From Alistipes finegoldii DSM 17242 (lineage in GTDB: Bacteria > Bacteroidota > Bacteroidia > Bacteroidales > Rikenellaceae), in contig NC_018011.1 in assembly GCF_000265365.1 (NCBI RefSeq), positions 3,117,501 through 3,181,500 on the forward strand: a stretch of 64,000 nucleotides of DNA, written 5' to 3'. Positions 25,963 to 34,030 of the stretch are shown in pieces. Every line of letters starts with the position of its first letter. The stretch's first letter is position 1. The translations under genes were made by a program, and so were the position numbers. The notes beneath the pieces are model-generated. The model was not told where the DNA came from, made no database searches, and was given only the letters and a program-made list of their open reading frames with translations.

Positions 25963-26368
25963 GGTGTCTGATATGAAAATTCGACCGCAAATATAGCAAT
26001 AAACGGCGAAACGGGAAATCTTTTCTGAATGTAGGGGAGGTGCTTTCGCGGCCGCGGCTGTTGCGGGAATGCGCCGACCTGTCGACCTGCGGATCGTCTG
26101 GCTGGCTGGCTGGCTGGCGCTTGACCGGTGGATCGGCGGCCGAAGGGCCGAAGATCGGCGTGTCTCTTTGTGTGAAGGGCCTAAAAAAACATTGCCGAAA
26201 AGGGGGTAATCTGTAAGAGGCGCTTAAAAGATTCCCCCCCCCTCGACAATGTTATTGGGATCGTGCCCGGATTGCTCCGGTTGCTGGTGCAAATATAGGG
26301 ATAAATTCCTAACCGACAAACAAAAAAGCTGCAAAATTTGCAGCTTTTTCTGTTTTCGCGTATTCTGT
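25963..26368. other. Intergenic region with simple repeats
   Basis: This 400-bp gap holds four CTGG units in tandem near 26099-26115, a C9 run at 26234-26242 and the yajC terminator at 26323-26349. I see no coding frame with support. Confidence 0.55.
26323..26349 (-). terminator. Terminator of yajC
   Basis: AAAAAGCTGCAAA / TTTGCAGCTTTTT, a perfect stem 20 bp past the yajC stop. Confidence 0.9.
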
Positions 26369-26689
26369 TTACTGACGCTGGAGGTCGCTGTTGTCGGCTA
26401 CCACCATGTTCTTGTCGATGCGCAGCGTTACGTTGCCGTCCACTTCGATCAGCAGGGTGGTCTCCTTGATCTCCTTTACCGTGCCGTAGATACCGCCGGC
26501 GGTGATGACCTTGTCGCCCTTTTTCAGCCCGTCGCGGAAAGCCTGCATCTGCTTGCGGCGCTTGGCTTCGGGACGCCACATGAAGAGCCATAAAACCAGC
26601 ACCATGAGGCCGATCATAATGATGAAACTGTACTGCTGCATGAAACCCGGCTGGGGTTCTACGGGCGGCACCTGAAGAAAATTGATCAT
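26369..26689 (-). CDS. yajC: Preprotein translocase subunit YajC
   Basis: The 106-residue protein has one N-terminal helix (FIIMIGLMVLVLWLFMWRPEAKRRKQ) and the conserved C-terminal domain GLKKGDKVITAGGIYGTVKEI. YajC joins SecDF in the holo-translocon. A TATATTTG box at 26735-26728 gives it a promoter separate from the DUF1573 gene upstream. Confidence 0.95.
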   Translation of the reverse strand: MINFLQVPPVEPQPGFMQQYSFIIMIGLMVLVLWLFMWRPEAKRRKQMQAFRDGLKKGDKVITAGGIYGTVKEIKETTLLIEVDGNVTLRIDKNMVVADNSDLQRQ

Positions 26690-26761
26690 ACGTCGTTATG
26701 TTTTAGTGTTTAATTTCTGTAACGGGACAAATATACGAAATATTGTCGAATACGCAACTAT

Positions 26762-27175
26762 TTATTCCACTTCGGCTTCGATAAACAGCCGGAGGGGACT
26801 GCGTGCCCCGGCGAACGAGACGTCGAGCGTCTTGAGCTGCCAGCCCCATTCGCCCCTTGCGTCGAAAGTGAGCGTCACCTGCTGCGCATCGCCGGCGTTA
26901 ATCGGCTGATTGTCATATTCGAGCGTCGTGCATCCGCAGCTGCGGCCGTATTTGGCGATGACGACCGGTCCGCTTGTCTCGTTGGCCAGCCACAGACGCA
27001 GCTGGGCGATTTCGCCCGAATGCAGGCGTCCGAAACGCACGGTGTCCGTACCTCCCGTGTCGAGAATCTTGTCCGTGAGGGTGATAATCCGGCCTTTGCG
27101 TTCGGTCTTCACCTGCCGGGCGCCGCATGCCGCGAGCGACGCGGCCAGAAGCAGCAACAGACAGACACGCAGCAT
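26762..27175 (-). CDS. DUF1573 lipoprotein
   Basis: The 137-residue protein has a lipobox (LAASLAAC) and a DUF1573 Ig-like domain with the motif YGRSCGCTTLEY and DAQQVTLTFDARGEWG. DUF1573 domains are common in Bacteroidetes exported proteins of unknown role. It starts 6 bp after nusB ends, so the two form one transcript. Confidence 0.9.
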   Translation of the reverse strand: MLRVCLLLLLAASLAACGARQVKTERKGRIITLTDKILDTGGTDTVRFGRLHSGEIAQLRLWLANETSGPVVIAKYGRSCGCTTLEYDNQPINAGDAQQVTLTFDARGEWGWQLKTLDVSFAGARSPLRLFIEAEVE

Positions 27176-27181
27176 CGGACC

Positions 27182-28117
27182 TCAGATCAGGCCGCGGCCC
27201 GCTTTCTTGATGCGGCCTTCGGCGGTGAGCGAATCGACGATCTTGTCCAGCACGCCGTTGATGAAAGTGCTGCTGCCGGGTGTCGAGTAGTATTTCGAAA
27301 TCTCGATGTACTCGTCGAGCGTCACCTTGACCGGAATCGACGGGAACGAGGTCAGTTCGGCCATCGCCGTGCCGATGATGAGGTTGTCCATGAAGACGAT
27401 GCGCTCCACGTCCCAGTTGGAGGTGAATTTCTCGATATAATCCTGATAGGAGTCGTAATTGACGAGCGATTTTTCGAACAGCGTCCGGACGAACTGCGGG
27501 TCCTCGTCGCTCTTGAATTTCGCGGGAACCTTCAGCTCCGTGTGCGTCGGGCGCAGGTTCGAGAGCGAACGCAGGATCATCATCACGATATAGGGCAGGT
27601 CGTCGCTCCAGAGGATCGACATCTCCTCCAGCACGTTGTCCAGCGGTTCGCAGCTCTGAAGCTCCTTGAAGAAGTCTTCGAGCAGTTTGCGGTCGTCGGC
27701 GAACGAACGCTCCGGACGCGCCATGTAATCCTTGAAGTAGTCGCTTTCGGTCAGCTGGGTGTAGAGCGTGCGTATCAACTCCGGATACCGCGTCCAGTTC
27801 AGCTTGCGGGCCGCCGCATAGTCGTTCACCGCGTCGCTGTTGGCGATTACGCGGATGATCTGGTTGTCGACGAATTTGGTGTTGGGGTTGAGGTCTTCGT
27901 GTGTCGGCAGTTTTTTCTGCTTGGCCAGCTCCTGACGCTGTTCGGCGTAACGGGCGATTTCCACGGGCAGGATCAGTATCTGGAAGTAGAGGTCGTAGGC
28001 CTTGTCGACGGACGTCATCAGCGTTTTCTCGGACGCAATCATGTTGTCTGCACCCGATTTGAGGTGCGCGAACAGCGCTTTGACGACCTTAATACGAAGT
28101 AATCTTCTGCTCAACAT
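27182..28117 (-). CDS. nusB: Transcription antitermination factor NusB (long Bacteroidetes form)
   Basis: The 311-residue protein is about twice the length of E. coli NusB. It begins MLSRRLLRIKVVKALFAH and ends with the NusB core, including IVFMDNLIIGTAMAEL, FPSIPVKVTLDEYIEISKYYS and STFINGVLDKIV, which is the all-helical fold that binds boxA RNA with NusE. The long N-terminal part is typical for this phylum. NusB keeps RNA polymerase going through rRNA operons. The promoter faces that of the neighbouring flavoprotein gene. Confidence 0.93.
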   Translation of the reverse strand: MLSRRLLRIKVVKALFAHLKSGADNMIASEKTLMTSVDKAYDLYFQILILPVEIARYAEQRQELAKQKKLPTHEDLNPNTKFVDNQIIRVIANSDAVNDYAAARKLNWTRYPELIRTLYTQLTESDYFKDYMARPERSFADDRKLLEDFFKELQSCEPLDNVLEEMSILWSDDLPYIVMMILRSLSNLRPTHTELKVPAKFKSDEDPQFVRTLFEKSLVNYDSYQDYIEKFTSNWDVERIVFMDNLIIGTAMAELTSFPSIPVKVTLDEYIEISKYYSTPGSSTFINGVLDKIVDSLTAEGRIKKAGRGLI

Positions 28118-28136
28118 ATCTTTTAGAACGGTTTTA

Positions 28137-28197
28137 ACGGCCGCAAAGATAGAAAAATTTTTCCGTAAAGAAAGAATTATTGCCTATCTTTGCGGTC
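28137..28197. promoter_or_regulatory. Symmetrical divergent promoter between nusB and the flavoprotein gene
   Basis: CCGCAAAGATAG (28141-28152) and CTATCTTTGCGG (28184-28195) are exact inverted copies, and each contains a TATCTTTG box pointing outward: 28151-28144 for nusB and 28185-28192 for the flavoprotein gene. The ATG at 28200 is only 7 bases past its box. Confidence 0.7.
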
Positions 28198-28199
28198 GT

Positions 28200-29477
28200 A
28201 TGGAGCAATTGGAAGAAAAAGAGATCATACCGTACGACGTCATCGTCGTCGGTGCGGGGGCTGCGGGCATGATGGCCGCAGGAACCGCCGCGCGCAACGG
28301 AAAACGTGTGCTGCTCATCGAGAAGATGGAGAAATCGGGCCGTAAGGTCCGCATCACGGGCAAGGGCCGCTGCAACGTCACCAACGCCCGCCCTGCCGAG
28401 GAGTTCGCCTCGCAGGTGCGGATCAATGCGGAGTTTTTCGCGCCGGCCTTCGCCGAGTTCAACAACCGCGCCGCCATCCGCTTCTTCGAGAGGGCGGGCG
28501 TGAAGCTCGAAATCGAGCGCGGCGAACGGGTCTTTCCCAAAAGCGGCAAGGCGTGGGACATCGCTACGGCCCTGTTGGAATATTGCTTCGAGAACGGCGT
28601 CAAAATCATATACAATACGCGCGTCACCGGGATTATGACCTTGGGCAGCAAGGTCTTCGGCGTCCGCTATATCAACAAGCGCGGTTTCGAACGCAAGGAG
28701 GAGTGCCCGAACGTCATCGTCGCTACGGGAGGGCTTTCCTATCCCGCGACGGGTTCCACGGGCGACGGATACGCCTTCGCATCCGACTTGGGGCACTCCG
28801 TAGAGCCGGTGCGCCCTTCGCTGACGCCGCTCGTCTCGTCGCATCCGCAGATCAAATACCTCGACGGCCTTCTGCTGCGCAACGTCCGGGCGACGCTTTG
28901 GATCGACGACCAGCCCGTGCGCGAGGAGTTCGGCGAACTGGGATTCTCGCAGCGCGGCATCGAGGGCGCCGTGGCGCTGCGGATGAGCCGCGACGCGGTG
29001 GATGCGCTGATCGACCAGCGGCGCGTGAAACTGGTCGTGGACCTCAAACCCGCGCTTACCGAAGAGGTGTTGCGCGAGCGGATCGCGCGCGAGATCGCCG
29101 ATATGGAGCCGACCGAGTTTTTCACCGAACTGCTGCGTAAGCTGGTTCCGAAGCCGCTCGTCTTGACTCTTGTGCATGAAATGGACGTCAACGGCAAGAA
29201 TTACGTCAGCAAAATCACCGAAGAGCAGATCGGCCGCCTGATAAAGACGCTCAAGGGATTCACCTTCCCGCTTACGGATTATGCGCCGTTCGAATATGCC
29301 GTCGTTACGGCCGGCGGCGTCTGCTGCGACGAGGTGAACCCCTATACGATGGAGTCGCTGAAGGTCCGGGGACTTTACTTTGCGGGCGAGGTGCTGGACC
29401 TCGACGCCAATACGGGCGGATACAACCTGCAGATCGCCTTTTCGACAGGCCGTCTGGCGGGCATGCTGAAAAAATAG
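28200..29477 (+). CDS. BaiN/HI0933-family NAD(P)/FAD-dependent oxidoreductase
   Basis: The 425-residue flavoprotein begins MEQLEEKEII, then the FAD Rossmann loop VVGAGAAGMMAAGTAA, KSGRKVRITGKGRCNVTN, a central TLVSSHPQIKYLDG-like insert domain, VVTAGGVCCDEV and the closing GEVLDLDANTGGYNLQIAFSTG. This is the HI0933/YhiN family, of which BaiN reduces bile-acid intermediates in clostridia; the substrate here is unknown. The start is set by the promoter; an upstream frame from 28002 overlaps nusB. The 170-residue gene follows after 5 bp. Confidence 0.92.
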   Translation: MEQLEEKEIIPYDVIVVGAGAAGMMAAGTAARNGKRVLLIEKMEKSGRKVRITGKGRCNVTNARPAEEFASQVRINAEFFAPAFAEFNNRAAIRFFERAGVKLEIERGERVFPKSGKAWDIATALLEYCFENGVKIIYNTRVTGIMTLGSKVFGVRYINKRGFERKEECPNVIVATGGLSYPATGSTGDGYAFASDLGHSVEPVRPSLTPLVSSHPQIKYLDGLLLRNVRATLWIDDQPVREEFGELGFSQRGIEGAVALRMSRDAVDALIDQRRVKLVVDLKPALTEEVLRERIAREIADMEPTEFFTELLRKLVPKPLVLTLVHEMDVNGKNYVSKITEEQIGRLIKTLKGFTFPLTDYAPFEYAVVTAGGVCCDEVNPYTMESLKVRGLYFAGEVLDLDANTGGYNLQIAFSTGRLAGMLKK

Positions 29478-29482
29478 GGGAG

Positions 29483-29995
29483 ATGAGGATCGGCGGCCGC
29501 ACTATCGGACTGGGTTTTTACGGACGGATCGCAGAACTGCACAACCGACTTGTCCGCGCCCGTTATTTTCGGGGGCACGGAGTCCATTCGCCCTTCGTAT
29601 ATAATATTGTACGGGAGGTCTTCATGCGCGGCGAGCTGCTGCCGGGCGACCGGCGGCTGTACCGGGCGCTGCGCGGTGCCGGAGTGCCCGAACGCCGGGC
29701 GATACAGTTGCAAAACGTGGCGATTCATTGCGGTTACGGTACGTTTGGCCTGAATCGTGCGGATGCCGAATTCTGTATCCTGACGCGGGACCTGCCCCGT
29801 GCGGAGACGCTGGCGTTGGTCGCCGCCGCGGGCGAAGCGGGGCATACCGTCGCCCTGATGTCGCCCTGCGAGGGACAGGATCGCCAGATGTTGTGCCGTC
29901 AGATCGTGGCGGCGCATCGTTCGACGACGGTGGACAATAGGGGATACCTGCTGATTTTCAATAATAATTTGCCGAAACAACATTTCCGGATATGA
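29483..29995 (+). CDS. Short GHGVHSPF-motif protein related to Bacteroidetes methyltransferase-like proteins
   Basis: The 170-residue protein has the motif RYFRGHGVHSPFVYNIV at residues 27-43, which marks the N terminus of a Bacteroidetes family of Rossmann-fold methyltransferase-like proteins. Those are usually 230 residues or more. Here the SAM-binding glycine motif is missing and the remainder is short, so activity is doubtful. The gene sits between the flavoprotein and pduO genes, overlapping the latter by ATGA, which argues that it is translated. Confidence 0.7.
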   Translation: MRIGGRTIGLGFYGRIAELHNRLVRARYFRGHGVHSPFVYNIVREVFMRGELLPGDRRLYRALRGAGVPERRAIQLQNVAIHCGYGTFGLNRADAEFCILTRDLPRAETLALVAAAGEAGHTVALMSPCEGQDRQMLCRQIVAAHRSTTVDNRGYLLIFNNNLPKQHFRI

Positions 29996-30543
29996 AAATA
30001 TACACCAAAACGGGCGACAAGGGGACCACGTCTCTGGTCGGCGGCGAGCGGGTTTTCAAGACCGACGAACGGGTCGAAGCATACGGCTCGGTAGATGAAT
30101 TGGCGGCTTTTACGGCGTTGTTGTGCGACAATATGCGCTCCGATGCCGCACTGACGCCGTATGTGGACGACCTGAACCGCATCCTTTCGCGGCTGATGAC
30201 CGTCGAAGCCCTGCTGGCCCGCGGGAAATCGGGCTGCGAGAAGGTCGCTCCGCTGGCGCCCGAAGCCGTCACGTGGCTCGAAGGGCGGATCGATGCCTTG
30301 CAGGCTGCCGTACCGCCGATCGACAAGTTTACGATTCCCGGCGGCAACGCCGTCGTTTCGATGTGCCATGTCTGCCGCACGGTTTGCCGCCGCGCCGAAC
30401 GCGCCGCACTGCGCGCCGACGAGAAATACGGCACGGACGCCGAGGCGCTGATGTTCCTGAACCGGCTGTCGGATTACTTTTATGCGCTCGGACGCATGCT
30501 TACGGCGCATTACGAGGTCGATGAAACCTTGTGGATTCCGTAA
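29992..30543 (+). CDS. Cob(I)alamin adenosyltransferase, PduO type
   Basis: The 183-residue protein has the N-terminal ATP-binding motif IYTKTGDKGTTSL, the RVEAYGSVDEL segment, and the C-terminal RTVCRRAERAAL and LNRLSDYFYALGR helices, all conserved in PduO-type ACATs. It transfers adenosyl from ATP to cob(I)alamin to make coenzyme B12. It is the third gene of a plus-strand unit. Confidence 0.95.
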   Translation: MKIYTKTGDKGTTSLVGGERVFKTDERVEAYGSVDELAAFTALLCDNMRSDAALTPYVDDLNRILSRLMTVEALLARGKSGCEKVAPLAPEAVTWLEGRIDALQAAVPPIDKFTIPGGNAVVSMCHVCRTVCRRAERAALRADEKYGTDAEALMFLNRLSDYFYALGRMLTAHYEVDETLWIP

Positions 30544-30597
30544 TTCGTTGATTGCAAGCGTGTTTATCCTGCACCGGCGATGTTTTGTTGTTTTTTC

Positions 30598-30627
30598 TTT
30601 GTTTTTCTCGTTTTTTTTATACTTTTG
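30598..30627 (+). promoter_or_regulatory. Promoter of the DUF2795 gene
   Basis: TTTG (30598-30601), 18 bp, TACTTTTG (30620-30627). Confidence 0.65.
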
Positions 30628-30706
30628 CAAATCAGTGATGGCGGAACAGTCCCGTTTTTGGTTTGGCTAATCCGCTGATATTTGGGAACTTAAAAACATT
30701 GAATTT

Positions 30707-30928
30707 ATGTACTGGACACTTGAATTGGCATCGAAACTCGAAGATGCCCCTTGGCCTGCCACGAAAGACGAACTGATCGACTATGCAGTACGTTCGGGTG
30801 CACCTCTTGAAGTGCTTGAAAATCTGCAAGAAATAGAAGACGAAGGCGAGATATACGAATCTATCGAAGACATCTGGCCCGATTACCCCTCGAAAGACGA
30901 TTTCTTCTTCAACGAGGAAGAGTACTGA
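30707..30928 (+). CDS. DUF2795 small protein
   Basis: The 73-residue acidic protein reads YWTLELASKLEDAPWPATKDELIDYA with the family helix pair and SIEDIWPDYPSKDDFFFNEEEY at the end. DUF2795 members are small, widespread and unassigned. It has its own promoter and terminator. The coding sequence is clearly less GC-rich than its neighbours. Confidence 0.9.
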   Translation: MYWTLELASKLEDAPWPATKDELIDYAVRSGAPLEVLENLQEIEDEGEIYESIEDIWPDYPSKDDFFFNEEEY

Positions 30929-30977
30929 AAAGAATTTTGGGCTGAAATAGCTCAAAATGATATAGTTAAATTACTCG

Positions 30978-31002
30978 ACGGCACGATTCATAATCGTGCC
31001 GT
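30978..31002 (+). terminator. Terminator of the DUF2795 gene
   Basis: ACGGCACGATT-CAT-AATCGTGCCGT, a perfect 11-bp stem 49 bp past the stop; downstream T run is short. Confidence 0.75.
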
Positions 31003-31093
31003 TAGTATTTAAGGGACATTTCCGGTTAAATAAAATTGACAAAAAATTGACAATTTTTGGATTCATCTTTGTGATGGTAAAAAATCGGAAATT

Positions 31094-31219
31094 ATGGGTA
31101 GACTTAAATCAGAATGTCCCTCTGGCAACTTTATTGTGCGCACCAAGCCGAACGCAAAAGGGGAAGTTGCATCCCGTTTCATTCTAATTTTTAAGCATAC
31201 TCTTGTTGCTATGGAGTAA
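31094..31219 (+). pseudogene. N-terminal remnant resembling a tyrosine recombinase (integrase)
   Basis: A 41-residue frame reads MGRLKSECPSGNFIVRTKPN then AKGEVASRFILIFKHTLVAME and stops. The first 24 residues look like the arm-binding N terminus of Bacteroidetes mobile-element integrases, which continue into a beta-strand region (typically YxIYLRYFVxGK). Here the match ends after KGE. The surrounding DNA (31000-31220) is AT-rich compared with both flanks. It is best read as the leftover of an excised or decayed element. The identification rests on recall of the family pattern. Confidence 0.5.
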
Positions 31220-31312
31220 TACTTATTTCTGAGACGTAAGAACGACGGCCAATGTCCGCCCGGTCGGGGATCGTCTGCTATGACGCGAATTTGCTCGGCT
31301 GTAGACGAATAA

Positions 31313-31341
31313 AACGGCCGCTCCCGAAAGAAGCGGCCGTT
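31313..31341 (-). terminator. Terminator of the SusC/D locus
   Basis: AACGGCCGCT / AGCGGCCGTT with a 9-nt loop, 22 bp past the phosphoesterase stop. Confidence 0.8.
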
Positions 31342-31362
31342 CTGTTTGCTGTCCGATCCCGT

Positions 31363-33951
31363 TTACTGAACGATCGAGATCGTGGGGTTGATATTGTTTT
31401 GTACGGATATGCGGTGCGTACCGCCGTTGGGAGCGGCTAAGGCTCCCTTTCCGCTGGCCTGCCAGTTGGCCATGCAACGGAGCCGGATCAGAATATCCCC
31501 GTTATTGATGGCATGCTCGAACGTCATGTTGCGGTCGATCAGGCAATGGTCCGTATTCATCATTTCATAATTGTAAGAGAACGTCTGCGCCTGATCGCCC
31601 TCTCCGACGGTCGTCGTCTGCAAGGGCGCTCCGGGCTTCCATTCGCCGCCGTCGTAGTACTCCAGCATCCAGTATTTCATACCGGTTCCGGATGCGCGTG
31701 CGTGGAACTTGGCGTTGATGACCGTTCCGGCCTTTATGGTCATTTCCGGAATGGTGAACAGCCACCAGTCGCCCGGCCATCCGCCCGTGATATAAGGCTC
31801 GCCGGCCGTATTGGCGCGGGCTATCTTGTTGTTTACGTCGAGTGCTGGATCGCAGTTGCTGATATAGCTGATATAGCCCTTTCCGGTTGCCGACGGCATT
31901 TTGTTGTCCACGACGAACTCATCGACGTTGACGCCCTTTGTAAATACCCATTGCGCCGGCAGATTCGAAGGAATTTCCCGTACGATCGTCTTCTCGTAGA
32001 CGCCGCCGAACGGATCCGTTACGACGACCTTGATCGTCGAGCCGGGAACCTGCGCTATGGCGGAGAACATATGGGCATTGTAGCCCGTGAGGTAGGTGCT
32101 GTTGGGCGATCCGGGGGCGTGGGCCGGTTCCAGTACGTCTTTCTGCCATGTGTAGTGCGTCGGGTCCTTGCGGTATACGCGGGTCGCTGTGAGCGGCTGT
32201 CCGTTTTCGGTCACGGATACCGTCCAGTCTTCGTCCCAGTTCCAGACATTGACCAGCACTTCGTTGGCCTTGGCGCCCACGGCGCTCTTGTAGTCGCTCT
32301 TCACGAAATTCATGTCGTATACGGCGAACTGCTCGTTGCGGGCCACCTCGATCCCCTTATAGTACCACTGCACGGCCGTTCCGTTGAATTTGAATACGCC
32401 GTATCCCGTCGGGGAGCCGTCCTTGCACAAGTCGTAGTCGGCGCCTCCGTTGGCGCTTTTCACGTTGAACCACCACGTGCCGCATACGGCTGCGACGTTA
32501 TGTTCGCGTACGCCTTCGGCGATCTTCGCGTGGTGATTGGTGTGCGTATGTCCGGTGAGGAATTCCACCTGATAACCCTGCAGCAGACCGAGCAGGTCGT
32601 TTCCGCCCGAAAGCGTCACGATCGGGTTCAGACCGGCCGAGGTCATCGGGGCATGCATGGCGACCACGATCTTCTTGGACTTGTCCACGTATTTCAGGTC
32701 TTCGGCCACCCACGCCATCTGCCATTTCTGCGGGTCGGAGTCGCCGAGCAGACCGATCCGCTCGATGCGGCTGCCGCCGTTGTAATTGTCGTACTGGTCG
32801 TTGTCCAGAACGATGTAGTGTACGTCGCCGATGTTGAACGAATAGTAGGTGGGGGCTATGTGCTGCTTGAAAGGCAGTTCCGTGAAATAGTCTCCGACTA
32901 CCTTCGGATCGTTGTCGTGGTTGCCGATCACGTTGAAAACCGGGCAGGGGAAGTTCTTCATCAAGTCCTTGTAGTTCGGCAGCTGGTAGCGTACCTCCAC
33001 CATGTTCTCAGGACCCTGATTCATGGTTTTGTACCAGAACGCATCCCACGTGATGTCGCCCAGACAGAGCGCATACACGTTCGCATACTGCGCCATTTCG
33101 GCCGTGATGTCGGGCATGAACTTGTTCTTGTACTGGTCGATGTCGGCATATTTGCCTGCCGTGTTCGGGGTCTTGCTCGCCAGATGAAGGTCGGTGAATA
33201 CCATCATCACATGGTTCGTGTTTCCGCCGGGGATCTCCGTAAGCGCGAAATCGTGCTGCTCGTTGTCTTCGTTGAGCAGCTGCTGGCTCATGGCCGGGAA
33301 GGCCGGATAACCCGCTTCGCTCTCGATGTTGTATCCGGAGGGGATGGAAACGAATACGTACCCCATTTTCTTCTCCGAGGGCAGGTAATAGACGCCGTCC
33401 TTGTCGGTCTTGGTGACGATGACTCCGTCGGACACCACCACGTCTGCGACCGCCTTTTTCCCGCAGTAGACGCGGCCCTTGACGGTCATGCCCGCCTGAT
33501 CGGGAATCGCGGGGAAGTGCGCCTTGTAGATGGTCATCGGACCCAGCACCTGCTGCTTGTTGTAACGCTTCAGGATAAGCTCGTACGAGCGCAGGTCGAT
33601 CGTTTTGGGAACGGTTATTATGACGTAATCCTCGGCCACCTCGCTGATCTCGGCCTGAAAATATTTGGTCTCCTCGGCAGGGTCTTCCGACGTGGAGCGG
33701 AACAGGAATACGTCGTATTTGTCGAATCCGGTTCCCATGATCTTGATGGGGTCCTCCGGGATGAAGATCTCCTCCGCATCGGGCATCACGAGATCTTCGA
33801 TGAAGACGGCGGGGATAATTTCCTCCTGTTCGGGCGTCGGTTTGGTCCATGTCGGATCTTCCGAACAGCTGATTCCGATGCACAACAGCAGAAATGCGGC
33901 TGCGAACAGATACGGTAATCTGAATTTTATCAATCGTTTCATTTTTCTCAT
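31363..33951 (-). CDS. Surface-lipoprotein calcineurin-like phosphoesterase
   Basis: The 862-residue protein has a lipobox (LLCIGISC) and an N-terminal Ig/IPT-like region (about 45-145), a carboxypeptidase-regulatory-like beta domain (about 150-235), then a metallophosphoesterase core. Motifs in order are FTDLHLA, LGDITWDAF, VIGNHDND, AMHAPM and TGHTHTNHH, all the metal ligands of the calcineurin fold. A calcineurin C-terminal domain and a carbohydrate-binding-like beta region close the chain. It would cleave a phosphoester outside the cell or in the periplasm. It is last in the SusC/D locus, so it may release phosphate or the sugar or nucleoside imported by the SusC/D pair. Confidence 0.9.
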   Translation of the reverse strand: MRKMKRLIKFRLPYLFAAAFLLLCIGISCSEDPTWTKPTPEQEEIIPAVFIEDLVMPDAEEIFIPEDPIKIMGTGFDKYDVFLFRSTSEDPAEETKYFQAEISEVAEDYVIITVPKTIDLRSYELILKRYNKQQVLGPMTIYKAHFPAIPDQAGMTVKGRVYCGKKAVADVVVSDGVIVTKTDKDGVYYLPSEKKMGYVFVSIPSGYNIESEAGYPAFPAMSQQLLNEDNEQHDFALTEIPGGNTNHVMMVFTDLHLASKTPNTAGKYADIDQYKNKFMPDITAEMAQYANVYALCLGDITWDAFWYKTMNQGPENMVEVRYQLPNYKDLMKNFPCPVFNVIGNHDNDPKVVGDYFTELPFKQHIAPTYYSFNIGDVHYIVLDNDQYDNYNGGSRIERIGLLGDSDPQKWQMAWVAEDLKYVDKSKKIVVAMHAPMTSAGLNPIVTLSGGNDLLGLLQGYQVEFLTGHTHTNHHAKIAEGVREHNVAAVCGTWWFNVKSANGGADYDLCKDGSPTGYGVFKFNGTAVQWYYKGIEVARNEQFAVYDMNFVKSDYKSAVGAKANEVLVNVWNWDEDWTVSVTENGQPLTATRVYRKDPTHYTWQKDVLEPAHAPGSPNSTYLTGYNAHMFSAIAQVPGSTIKVVVTDPFGGVYEKTIVREIPSNLPAQWVFTKGVNVDEFVVDNKMPSATGKGYISYISNCDPALDVNNKIARANTAGEPYITGGWPGDWWLFTIPEMTIKAGTVINAKFHARASGTGMKYWMLEYYDGGEWKPGAPLQTTTVGEGDQAQTFSYNYEMMNTDHCLIDRNMTFEHAINNGDILIRLRCMANWQASGKGALAAPNGGTHRISVQNNINPTISIVQ

Positions 33952-34030
33952 TGTTTAGATTTTTGTCTAATCCTGCCGAATCGCTCCGGGAGGGGAGCGG
34001 TTCGGCAAGATTATCCTGCGTTACACCGGA

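Noticed and set aside
28002..28199. N-terminal extension of the BaiN-type flavoprotein
   Set aside because: The extension overlaps the nusB coding region and lies upstream of the mapped -7 box pair, and the family starts near the FAD loop as at 28200.
30996..31187. 63-residue frame over the integrase remnant
   Set aside because: It overlaps the better-supported remnant in another frame and its product has no known pattern.
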